Origin: Ceratopteris richardii
Lineage: Eukaryota; Streptophyta; Polypodiopsida; Polypodiales; Pteridaceae
DNA length: 64,000 nt
Assembly (NCBI GenBank): GCA_020310875.1
Contig: CM035407.1
Location: 197,064,892 to 197,128,891, forward strand
Reading direction: 5' to 3'
In this document: positions 11,235-20,803 of the stretch, piece after piece
Numbering within the stretch: the stretch's first letter is position 1
Layout: every line of letters starts with the position of its first letter
Notes under the pieces: model-generated
Seen by the model: the letters and a program-made list of their open reading frames with translations, nothing else
Database searches by the model: none
What the model was told of the DNA's origin: nothing
Position numbers and translations under genes: made by a program

Positions 11235-14200
11235 TTAACTTTCTTTAGCCCATTTGTCTTCTTGAATCTCTCGTAGGAATTCGGGTGTAAACCGATTCAT
11301 AGAAGAGAATGTGTCTCGCTCCGTAGAGTTAGGCACATAGACTTCCTGGGCAGGAAGGCTTACTCTTTCACTTGCCTTTTCCTTGTGTTGAGAGGCGGGT
11401 TCCTTTTCTGATTGTGCAATTAGCTTCTCTATTCTTTCTAACAATCCATCAAAGTGCAACTGTGTCTTAGCTGAACTGGACATGTTAAATAGGCAACTGG
11501 CTTCAAACATGGTTTGAGCCAATTCCACCATCTTAGCACAAATTTTGGTTCGTTCTAGCTCTAGTTCTGCTCTAGGGTAACACTTTTTGTGATCAGTTAC
11601 GTTTGGCCCTTCTTGGATTCTGGCCTGATATGCTTTAAGCATCATAGTAAGGTCCTCGAGAGTGGGATCTGCTAGGACTGATCCTACTCTTGGGGGTGGT
11701 GGAATTGTGTAAGGTGGGTTGGAAGGTGGTGGGTCAGATGGAGACGGGAATGGTGGTGGTGGGGTAGTGTGAGAGGGAGTTTGAGATGTGAGTTCAGTTA
11801 TCTTGGCCTTTGTTTCTCTGAGGCTTTCCTCAAGTTCACTCATTTTCTTTGCCCATTGTCTTTTCATTCTTTCACGACTATCTCTCCAAGCTCTAGTCCT
11901 CTTCTTTGTCATGCTCTCTGTTTCACTAACATCTGGGCTCTTTTCCTGGCCTACCCCTTGGTTTTGCTGCAATGCCTGAGCTCTAGTGACTACTTGTACT
12001 GGTGTAGTGGACGTCACGCTTCCTGTAGAGTCTACTACTAACCCAATGACGTTAATGGGAGTGATTTTTGGCATATTGCTGGGATTCTTTGGACAATCTC
12101 GGAAGAGATGCTCCTTTCCACAGTCCTGGCAATAACCCTGGATCGTTACCGACTGGGGTTGTGTAGGTGGAGGCAAGGGACAGTCACGAATGAGATGATC
12201 TACCTGACATCTGTAGCATGGTCCTCTAGGGAATGGGGGTCTTACTTGCCTAGGTTGAGGTCTAGGGTTAGGGTTTGCATACATGACGTTTGTGTAATCT
12301 GACCCCCAACTAGGTTCATTTGGCTCTTCACTATAGTAGGACTCACCATGTTCGGGGGACTGCCTGTAGTAAGCCTGGGGACTATCAATATGTGTAGAAT
12401 CAAAGCTATGGTCACTCGGGTCACTTTCTGAAAGCAATGGAGTCACTGGGACTATGGCTCTATTCAAATTTTCTTCTGCAGCTGCATACTTTATCGAAAT
12501 CACATTAGTAGGAGCAGGTGGTTGTTGTGCTAGCACTGGCTGGGGTCTTAGTTGGGTCTGATGTTGCGGTTGGTAATTTTGCTGAGGCCTAGTATACTGT
12601 TGTGGTGGGTACTGACTCTGGTATCTGCCTTGTTGAGGGTATGGCTGAGGGTACGTCTACCTAACAGCTTGCTTATTGTAGGGACAATCTTGCGCGGTGT
12701 GATTGGTGTACCTCCGTTCTATGGTGCAGTATTGGCTACTAGGATTTACTTGGGGTTGAGTCATAATGGGACATACATTCGCCATGTGGTCGCCACCACA
12801 AGTATAACATCTTTTCACAGGGGCAAACCTTGGGATCTGTTTGCTAGTGACACCTAATTTCTGAGCTACTTTCTCTGCCAGTTCCTCAATTGATGTGGCT
12901 TGCGTGGAAGAGAGGCTAGAGGCATTATCTGAATCTTTGTATATTTTGGACAGCTCTAACTCCTCCCCTAGGTTATCCTCAATGTCAATGCACATGCGCA
13001 CACACTCTTCTATGGTCCGAGGGTCCTTCAAGTACACATAGGATCTCAACTTTGTACTTAGCAATCCATCCAAGAATAAGGCCACTTGCTTAGTTGGTGT
13101 GGGAGCTCCGAAACAGGGCATCTTTCAAGATATTGCCTAAATCTTCTTCCTGCAAGTCTCACGGTTTCTTGAGGGGTTTGCTTGAAGCTGTGAATCAGCG
13201 AGGAGGTATTATGTCTTATGCCACTCTTAGAGAATTCAATAATGAAAGCCTCTAGGAGTTGGTCTATGCTCCTGAACTACCTTTCGTTTAGTGGCTGAAA
13301 CCATGTCAGGGCAGTGTTCCTAAGGGTTAGACCAAAGGCATTGTACTGCGTGAATAGATCCTCCACTTGTTCAGCTCTCAAGACTTGCCTAAACTCAGCC
13401 ACATGATCGTATGGATCTCCAGTGCCATCGAAGTAGTTCTTCATGGACTTAACTAGCTGAGTCGGTCTCAAAGTCCTTGTGTGCTCTCTAGGTCGTGGTA
13501 GAGGGAACTCATCCGCATTTCTTTGATTCTTGTGAGCTCTAAGTACCTCAGGTTCTACTCTATTTGTTTCCGTCCTCATTCTTTCTCTGCCTCCTGGGTT
13601 GGCAAAGCTTACTTCTGGCCTATCTCTATTTCTGTCTCTTTGAGTTCCATGAGCTTGGGATGTTCCAGCTCCAAGGTGACCATAGGACACGTTCGATCTT
13701 GGTTGGGGGAAAACGAATTCACCCTTCCAAGTGTAAGCATGTCTATCATGTTCTATAACCACAAAGATCCTCTCTGAAGCGTGATCTAGATAGGTCACTC
13801 TGCCTGGGCTATCTGGATCTTTGAACTCATAGATCATAATTGTTCCTATATCAATTGGCCGATCAGATTTATACCTCCAAAAGGCTTCGTCAGTCTCTCG
13901 GTTCAGAAGCAGATCTATACTCTTGTTATCTTGAGGAATCCACTCTGGTGTGATAATCCTAGTGAGAACAGATTTGCCTCGGGGGGTTCTAGGTTCTACA
14001 CCCATGTTTCCTTGCTCCAAGTCACCTAAATCCGCTTTTGAGATCACATTCCCAAATTCATATGTCCTATCTGGGTGACTGGTGACTACATATATTGTCC
14101 CTTCCTTGTCTAGGTATGCTCCGTTTTCAAACTTGACAGCTGGGTGCTCTAGTCTGATAGATTGGTCAGGGTTTTTAATCTGGATCACGGATCTTCCTAG

Positions 14201-14500
14201 GCCGTCCTCATAGATGCTAGCACCTAATCGGTTGGTCCTAATGTATTCCAACTGTGTCTTGTAGGGGCCCTCCACCCTATACAGATATGGCACACCTGAA
14301 CTTCCGGCAGGTCTGTCCATGCCTTGAGACATCTCTGATTCACTAGTCTCAGAGCTAGGGTAGTATGAGTGGTGGCTCAACTGCTGGGCCCAAGACCTAG
14401 CAGTGTGGTTGACACTAGCCTCTGAAGACCTAAGGCTTTGTCTATCTCTCCCTAGATGTCGCCCTGATCTAAGGTTCATAAGCCTAATTGAATAGCCCAA
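11235..14500 (-). pseudogene. gypsy-1a gag region
   Basis: It begins MGYSIRLMNLRSGRHLGRDR. A capsid-like segment lies near 13280-13480 (MKNYFDGTGDPYDHVAEF, then LTWFQPLNER). Three zinc knuckles follow: CYTCGGDHMANVC at about 12780, CYRCQVDHLIRDC at about 12200 and CQDCGKEHLFRDC at about 12110. All three are C-x2-C-x3-H-x4-C. After them comes a basic coiled-coil-like segment (RMKRQWAKKMSELEESLRE) and a Pro-rich stretch. The region is broken in more than one place. Confidence 0.8.
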
Positions 14501-16174
14501 ATTTGCCCAAGTACAACCTCGTTGCTGAGTTCTTTTGTATCAGTTACTTGATTCTTTTTTAGTGGATTACCACGTTTATACTCTTGTCTGATATCACGTC
14601 GTCAGGTATACTTGAGTGTATTTCCGCACTGTAAGTTGATCGTTCCTCGTTAGATTCTTTCCTTTAAGGTTATCGCATCACGAAGAGATTATGTTTAATC
14701 TTGAACTTGAGTGCATAGGTGGTCTTCAACTTGATTGATGCCTATCGCCGCCCTGGCCTACTCCTATCACTAGTCGTTCTAAACCTAAGCTAGGAATTGA
14801 CAGAGGGAGTTGAGGATTTTCCAACCTTGAGTTTCTTTCCTTGTGTTGTTGCCCTGGTGTGCCTAGGATGCGTATTCCCAAGCTTGCACTTACTCTTGCT
14901 TAAATGCCCTCAAGTGTTCTTACTGGACCTGTAAATGTCCCACGGTTAGCTCAAGACTTAGATTCAAATGACACAATAGACCACTTTCATGCATGTAACT
15001 CCCAGACCAAATTATCCTTTCCCTTTATGAAAACAATCCCAGGGATCCCTCAGTTTTCCTACCTCGGGGTATGGTCCTCACGAGCTTTCCAACAAAACAA
15101 GAATCACAGCAAACGGATTTCGTATGAGAAAGTTATGTCAATTCAGGGTTTTGGGACTAAAACAGGATTCAAACAGGCTGACAGATCATAGGAGTTTTCT
15201 CGAAATCACATGTATAGGGACCTCACAAATCACTAATGATTCTCTAATTATGCCCAAAATTCCCCAAGGACTTGAAAAGATTAACCCTAATTTTTGGTCG
15301 AAAAGCCTGTCAATCGCGATTGACAGAGGTGTCCATCGGGGCCTGTCGGTCGCGATTGACACGTCAGTCGCGATTGACAGTGTCAATCGCGATCGATAGA
15401 GTCGGTCGTGAGTCCTGTCAATCGCGATCGATGGTATCAATCGCGATCGACAGTCTTTCCGGTTTTTTCGCCGTGATTTCAGTCAATCGGGGATGTGTCT
15501 GTCGTGATGGACACGTGGCTACGTGTAAAAGTCAATCAATCGTGGAAATTCTGTCGATCGCGATCAATGGTGTCAATCGCGATTGACAGTTCTGTCGGTC
15601 GCGATTGACAGGGTCTGTCGGTCGCGATTGACAGGGTCTGTCGGTCGCGACTGATAGGGTCTGTCGATCGCGATCGACGGTGTCGGTCGCGATTGACAGA
15701 GAAACACAGAATTTTCTAACTATTTTTAGTGATTTGGAATGTGCTCATCATGTAGATTATGGTGGTGCACTTTGTTTTACCAAATGGGCGATTTTTCTGT
15801 CGATCGCAATCGACAGAGGTCTGCGACACAGAGACAGTTTCGTGACGTTTCGTACCTGCGCAGAGTGCTGGAGATGATGATGCTGCCAGTACCTGCAGGA
15901 AAGCTCAAAGAAACATGCAAAATCACAGCACACAATATCGCTCTCTCGCTCTCTCTCACAAGTGGAATGAGGGAAATGAAGGTGGAGAAGGTGATATAAT
16001 CAAAACTGAAAATTTTCGCGATGATGGAGATGGAGATCGGATATGGCGATGATGATGATGGTGATGATGGTGGTGAGGTAAGAAAAAGAAAAATAAGAAG
16101 AGTGAAGAAATTACCTACAATGCCAACGTCTCAAATCTACGTCTTACCATCACACGCTCGTCCTCAAAGCTCGA
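14501..16174 (-). other. gypsy-1a 5' leader
   Basis: About 1.7 kb lies between primer site and gag. From the primer site inward it holds a CAT/CAC trinucleotide-rich tract (16021-16080 on the plus strand as GATGATGATGG), a CT/GA-rich patch near 15940, the palindrome array, and about 700 bases of unique sequence shared with copies b and c. No convincing gene is seen in sense orientation. Confidence 0.75.
15307..15816. repeat. Palindrome array in gypsy-1a leader
   Basis: About fourteen units of roughly 20 bp with consensus CTGTCRATCGCGAYYGACAG. The first, 15307-15326, is the perfect palindrome CTGTCAATCGCGATTGACAG, and others read CTGTCGATCGCGATCGACAG. Spacing is irregular and some units overlap or abut. 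The core ATCGCGAT is the best kept part. Equivalent arrays lie in copies b and c. Roles such as protein binding sites or RNA hairpins for dimerisation or packaging are speculation. Confidence 0.9.
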
Positions 16175-16192
16175 TCCCCGGCAATGGTGCCA
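16175..16192 (-). promoter_or_regulatory. Primer binding site, gypsy-1a (tRNA-Asp)
   Basis: On the minus strand TGGCACCATTGCCGGGGA lies five bases inside the LTR end. Known plant Athila-type elements use TGGCGCCGTTGCCGGGGA, complementary to the 3' end of tRNA-Asp. The match is close and the position is right. Confidence 0.85.
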
Positions 16193-16197
16193 AAATT

Positions 16198-16903
16198 TGG
16201 TGTAGCTCAGTGATGAGTAGCACCTCCTTTAATGTCAATCCGGGAAGACGTGAGGATGGTATGATGACCTCGAGCAAGTGAAGGCACAAGTGCGTGAGTG
16301 AGAAGCACACTATCATGCACACACATACAGACACAAGCGCACATACAGCAAGACAAAGAGTGGGAAGCAATGGAGTTCTTAGATTACTTTCAAAAAGCTC
16401 TTACAAGTTCATATCAATTACAAGCTAACCTCAAAAATGATCTCTCTAGCTCTATTTATAGTTTTTGACTAGGTTTTGGCCTTGTCCAGACCTAGTGTCC
16501 GGCCTAGTAAAAATTAGGTTCTCTACCCTATTTGGAGGTTCAAACGAAGTCTAAAAAATGTGAAAACTGACAGGTAGATACTTCTAAAGCTCCTCAAGCT
16601 CAAGGACTCCTTGGCTTGCACAAAATGGAGCTACAAAAATGTGAAATGGTATTTACAATGGTTTTTAGTGATGAAAATCACTGTTTTTGTAGGGGATTCC
16701 TCTGAAGATTTGACATACACTTCTTGGAGCTCCCTACTTGCTCCTTCTCCTTGTGTGTCCACCTCTTTTATATGCGTTAGTGTCCTGAAAAAATGTTGGC
16801 CTACTTGCCAGATCGTCGTTGACTGCTCTGTCTACTTGTACTTTCTCTACTCTCTGACTCCCTTCTTAAGCTTCCTTGCCTAGTGAGTCCTTGAGTTCCA
16901 ACA
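16198..16903 (-). repeat. gypsy-1a 5' LTR
   Basis: In element sense the LTR starts TGTTGGAACTCAAGG (16903) and ends GCTACACCA (16198), 706 bp, with TG...CA ends. A TATAAATA box lies at 16460-16453 on the minus strand. The tandem copy is 40560-41265 and a diverged copy is 61654-62335. The five bases beyond it are GGAGT; no matching repeat was found at the left side of the element. Confidence 0.9.
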
Positions 16904-17072
16904 GGAGTGTAATACAAAATTGTGGCAAAGCACTACCATACATATATGCAAGGGGATCAAAACATTTACACCTACAATCCTACAACAAAACATATGTGTA
17001 GAATGAGACAAATTGACGTGACATTTATAAACAACAACTAAAAATACGAAATCAAGCTATAAGTTTACCTAA

Positions 17073-17778
17073 TCATAGATTTTCCCATGAAATGATTGCA
17101 TCGCGTCCCTCTAAGTCCTGCAACAGTGCAACCAATCCATGATGATATCCATAAGCTTCTTCGGTTCGCGTCAGAGGACGACTCACTGCCAACTCCTATA
17201 ATAAATATGCAAAATGTTAGATGAACATACATGATGTGCTTAACACAAACAAATTCAATAACTAAAATGATACTTACAAATTGGTTGCGCATACTTTCGT
17301 ATCTGCGGCTACCTAAATGCGACGTTCCAACTGTATCTAAACATGTGGCCACCACATCTTGTTGTTGACGATATCGATCAGGAGTATGTTGCTGCTCATC
17401 CTGAATCGATTCCCACTCTTCAACATCTAACCACATAGGCTTCGGTAAGCCTAGTCTGAAAGCATCGCGAGCTTCGGACCGTCGATGAGACATCACCTCG
17501 CGTGCCGTATGCTGAATCCATTCCGAACTCACAATAGGATGTCCAGGTGCTGGCCGATACTCTTCATATATCAATTGTGTGATATAATTTTTGGAATCCT
17601 TATCCTGTTTGCTCCATTTTAACATTACAGAATGTCCAAACTCTATGGAGCAAAGTTGTCGAATGCGCTGATGCATGGATTTTTCGGCTGCATCCATGAC
17701 TGGAGGTCCATTACGTATGTGATATATCTTGGAGTCGTCATGGTCATGCGCTCCCCAAGGTGTATGTGGAGATCCCAT
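17073..17778 (-). CDS. Small two-exon CACTA-associated protein, copy 1
   Basis: Coding exons on the minus strand are 17778-17278 (501 bp) and 17195-17073 (123 bp), separated by an 82-bp intron with donor TTT|GTAAGT and acceptor TTATAG|GAG, phase 0. The product would be 207 residues, starting MGSPHTPWGAHDHDDSKIYH and ending DAIISWENL. A start at 17808 (MNFNISIL) is possible if the exon extends. The segment W..VEEWES...QQDVVAT...GTSHLGSRRYESMRNQF is reminiscent of the Transposase_24 type linked to En/Spm elements; that is a weak resemblance. An upstream exon (18679-18585) appears to splice onto it. Both tandem copies keep the frame and splice sites. Confidence 0.5.
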
Positions 17779-17808
17779 CTGATCCAATATGGAGATGTTG
17801 AAATTCAT

Positions 17809-18540
17809 GTGTGTATGCATATGCATGTGTGTGTGCATATGCATGTGTGTGTGCATATGCATGTGTGTGTGCATATGCATGTGTATGTGCATATGCATGT
17901 GTGTATGCATACACGCATGCATATGCATGTGTGTCAGCATATGCATGTGTGTGTGCATATGCATGTGTGTATGCATATGCATGTGTGTGTGCATATGCAG
18001 GTGTGTGTACATATGCATGTGTGTGTGCATATGCATGTGTGTGTGCATATGCATGTGTGTGTGCATATGCATGTGTGTGTGTGCATATGCATGTGTGTGT
18101 GCATATGCATGTTTGTATGCATATGCATGTGTGTATGCATATGCATGTGTGTATGCATATGCATGTGTGTATGCATATGCATGTGTGTATGCATATGCAT
18201 GTGTGTATGCATACACACATGCATATGCATATGCATGTGTGTATGCATGTGTGTATGCATATGCATGTGTGTGTGCATATGCATGTGTGTGTGCATATGC
18301 ATGCGTGTGTGCATATGCATGCGTGTGTGCATATGCATGCGTGTGTGCATATGCATGCGTGTGTGCATATGCATGCGTGTGTGCATATGCATGTGTGTAT
18401 GCATATGCATGTGTGTATGCATATGCATGTGTGTATGCATATGCATATATGCATATGCATTTGTACATATGTGAGTGTGTGTGTATATGTGAGTGTGTAT
18501 GTATATGTGAGTGTGTATGTATTTGTATATGTTTGTCTCT
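17809..18540. repeat. CATATGCATGTGTGTG minisatellite, copy 1
   Basis: About 640 bases of a roughly 16-bp unit, CATATGCATGTGTGTG, with variants (TGTATGCATA, GCGTGTGTGCA), followed by a TGTGAGTGTGTATG tail to about 18540. Nearly all of it alternates purine and pyrimidine. It lies in the inferred intron of the CACTA gene. All six frames give His/Met/Val/Cys or Ala/Tyr/Thr repeats with no coding value. Confidence 0.95.
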
Positions 18541-18584
18541 CTCTCTTTCTCTCTATGTCAATTGAAAACAAAACAATCACTTAC

Positions 18585-18757
18585 ATCGATGTAATTGTTT
18601 GAATCATTGTCATCAAAATCCACTTGAAGTTGTCCTTCATCGAATTTCCAAAGACTTGATCTCAAAATCTCTTGCAAAACTAAAGAGAGAAGATAATAGA
18701 AAAGGAAAAACATAAACAAACAAAAAAGAGTGCTACAATATGTGGTATATACTTACC
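18585..18757 (-). other. Upstream exon and splice sites of the CACTA gene, copy 1
   Basis: On the minus strand an exon ending AAGTTTTG|GTAAGTAT (18757/18756) is followed by a short intron with a good pyrimidine tract ending TTTAG at 18680. The next exon is 18679-18585, ending ATCGAT|GTAAGTG. One frame of that exon is fully open (LQEILRSSLWKF ... SNNYID) and joins exon 17778 in phase 0, but it has no Met, so it may be 5' untranslated. The following intron (18584-17779) carries the minisatellite. Confidence 0.45.
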
Positions 18758-18796
18758 AAAACTTCAGATCTAGAAAAATAGAGGTGTGCTTAGAGA

Positions 18797-18816
18797 AAGA
18801 GAGAGAGAGGGAGGAG

Positions 18817-18850
<34 letters not shown>

Positions 18851-18886
18851 GAGAGAAAGAGAGGGAGAGAGAAAGAGTGACAAAGA
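18797..18886. repeat. (GA)n tract, copy 1
   Basis: Polypurine GAGAGA-rich tract; on the CACTA sense strand it is a CT-rich stretch in the 5' untranslated region. It gives the Arg-Glu repeat frame seen on the plus strand. Confidence 0.9.
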
Positions 18887-19171
18887 GAGATAGGTTGTTC
18901 GTGCATGCAAAGTCGACAATAGAAGATCTAGTTTCAAAACGCCCGGAATGTTGAATTTTTGCTCTTGGGCCCCGGCTAAAACAGGGCGTTGGTATGAGCA
19001 TCGATATGAGCGTCGGTAGTTTCCAGTAAATTATCGACACTTATACCAACGCAGTTGTACCGATGCATCCATTGTCTTGTCGATTTTCCAAAATGTTTCG
19101 ATGGACATACTGATGTCGATCCGTGACTGTCTGTATGTCGATCGTCGGTATGCCCTTGATGTGTTGTAGTG

Positions 19172-20263
19172 ACATCAACACATACATGAATACCAACACA
19201 CACCCACATACATACACATAAAATCACCACATATATTCAAACACGTATCAAAGCGTTCACACAAAACACATATACCTAACCGTACACAACACATACACAA
19301 GTACTTCACATACTTCATATACATATGCTATGAGATGGAAGTGTGCTATAAACTTCTTTGTATCTCTCACTGATGCTCTTGTACTTTCTTTTATCATAAT
19401 TTAAAGCGAGTAGCATTCGAAAAAAAAAATCTCTTTCTTTTCCACAAAAATTGTATTTTTCGAGATTCTTTCAATACCAAGATATTTAATATTCCATGGG
19501 TTCCAATTATCATTTGAATTCCCTTAGTTTTACAAATATTACACATTATTGAGAAAAAGAGAATTTTGGAGATGAATATAAAGTATCATTCTCGTATTAC
19601 ACATTATTGAGAAAAAGAGAATTTTGGAGATGAATATAAAGTATCATTCTCGAAATTATTATAGTGATTACTAATATACAGAGAATGAAACAATTTCGTA
19701 CTATTAGAAGGAATGTATTATTAGAAGGAAGAATGGGTGTGTTGACCATCGTTGAAGGAATAAACAATGTTTCTATAAAAATAATTGGTACTAAACAAAT
19801 GTGGGATGAATTTTGGAGCTATTTTACACATGAATTACACATGAATTTTTCAATTTCAACTTATAAAGGGTATGCAATTACACATGAATAATGTTTATGT
19901 GGTTATCAAAATCATTACTTTAATCTTTTTTATATTATTCAAAGAGTCCTTATCATTGCAAAAGTATTTGGTATCTTAAACAATATCTTAAGCATATGAA
20001 CTCTTTGATAATTGGGACATTCGATTGAGGATCTTGAAATGTATCAAAGCAACAAAAAATAAAGCTCCTTATACATAAAAGATATGGAAACTTAAGTGTT
20101 TCTCATCCTAAAAATTAATAAATTAAAAAGATGAATAAAGAAGTCATCACATATTCACTAGCATTTTTGCATATGCCAAGGTAACATTCAGTTTTAGTAT
20201 TTTTCTATGAGAACATTGTATGGGAATTCTAGATTTTTACTGTTCCAAATGGAAGGTACAGGT
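19172..20263. repeat. Block R, first part (paralogue of L)
   Basis: It aligns with 782-1345. About 650 bases at 19330-19985 are absent from L and include a 58-bp direct tandem duplication (19537-19594 and 19595-19652, starting TATTACACATTATTGAG). The last five bases, CAGGT (20259-20263), are the target repeat of copia-1. No gene is seen. Confidence 0.7.
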
Positions 20264-20803
20264 TGTGGAGAATGAGTTCTCCTATGCGCAACAGAAGTGT
20301 GTAGTGAACCCTTGTATGTCCAGCACTTGGACAAACATCTGCACCTTAGATAGCTTGCTGCTCTCAACACAAAACTCAAATGGACTTCATACTTTAGTCA
20401 ATCAAAGTAGACAAAGAGAGCTTTCTAACAAGCTATAAATGACTTAATTTGGACAAGTTTTGATTAGGAAACGCAACTGTCAAAGATGAACTACCTGTCC
20501 ACACAGGTATGCTGAAGAACTGAGCTTCACTCTCGGACTGATAGCTCTTTGAATATATATATCCTTTGAGAAAGATATTTGGTATAGAGAAATTATACAC
20601 AAATAGCTTTCCAACAAGCTAAAAATCAAGTAATTTGGATGAGTTTTGATCAGGAAACTCAACTCACCAAGATAGACCACCTGCACACATAAGTACACTA
20701 TAAACTGGGCTTTACTCTCTGACAGATATCTCAGAGAATATGAATGATCTGAATGAGATATTTGAGACAGTAAAAGTAGATGCCAAGGGCTTTCCAACAA
20801 GAC
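20264..20803 (-). repeat. copia-1 left LTR, outer piece
   Basis: It aligns base for base with 56361-56900 of the right LTR, with about 14 differences. It stops at about 20803, where gypsy-2 gag sequence begins. The first 20 or so codons of the open frame that starts at 20740 are LTR sequence and not gag. Confidence 0.9.

Larger units (their letters stand above)
5815..16903 (-). mobile_element. gypsy-1 copy a, Ty3/gypsy retrotransposon (fossil)
   Basis: On the minus strand the order is LTR (16903-16198), primer site for tRNA-Asp, a leader of about 1.7 kb, gag, protease, RT, RNase H, two zinc-binding modules, integrase, and a post-integrase protease-like domain. RT type and the tRNA-Asp primer site suggest the Athila/Tat side of plant gypsy elements; that placement is inference. 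The reading frame is interrupted about seven times, so the copy is dead. Its expected left LTR is not convincingly present. A second copy, 31165-41265, arose by tandem duplication, and a third starts at 61654 on the other strand. Confidence 0.9.
16904..19171 (-). mobile_element. CACTA-type DNA transposon fragment, copy 1
   Basis: On the minus strand the end at 19171 reads CACTACAACACATCAAGG, followed by subterminal copies of TACCGACG/TACCAACG and TCGGTA-like words over about 200 bp, as in plant CACTA (En/Spm) elements. The paralogous block L lacks this sequence at position 784/785, and ACA at 19172-19174 is a plausible 3-bp target repeat. Inside lies a small spliced gene on the minus strand. 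The other end is not found; gypsy-1 abuts it at 16903. Confidence 0.65.

Noticed and set aside
15307-15816. CRISPR-like appearance of spaced palindromes
   Set aside because: Spacing is irregular, units overlap, there is no uniform spacer, and the context is a plant retrotransposon leader.
17744-18602. Several 170-280 residue frames rich in His-Met-Val-Cys or Ala-Tyr-Thr
   Set aside because: They are translations of the minisatellite in several frames and both strands. Only the part left of 17778 on the minus strand has non-repetitive coding character.
18730-18954. Arg-Glu-rich frame
   Set aside because: Product of the (GA)n tract.
20740-20803. Apparent gag start MNDLNEIFETVKVDAKG
   Set aside because: This stretch is copia-1 LTR sequence, also present at 56837-56890; real gag sequence begins after the junction.
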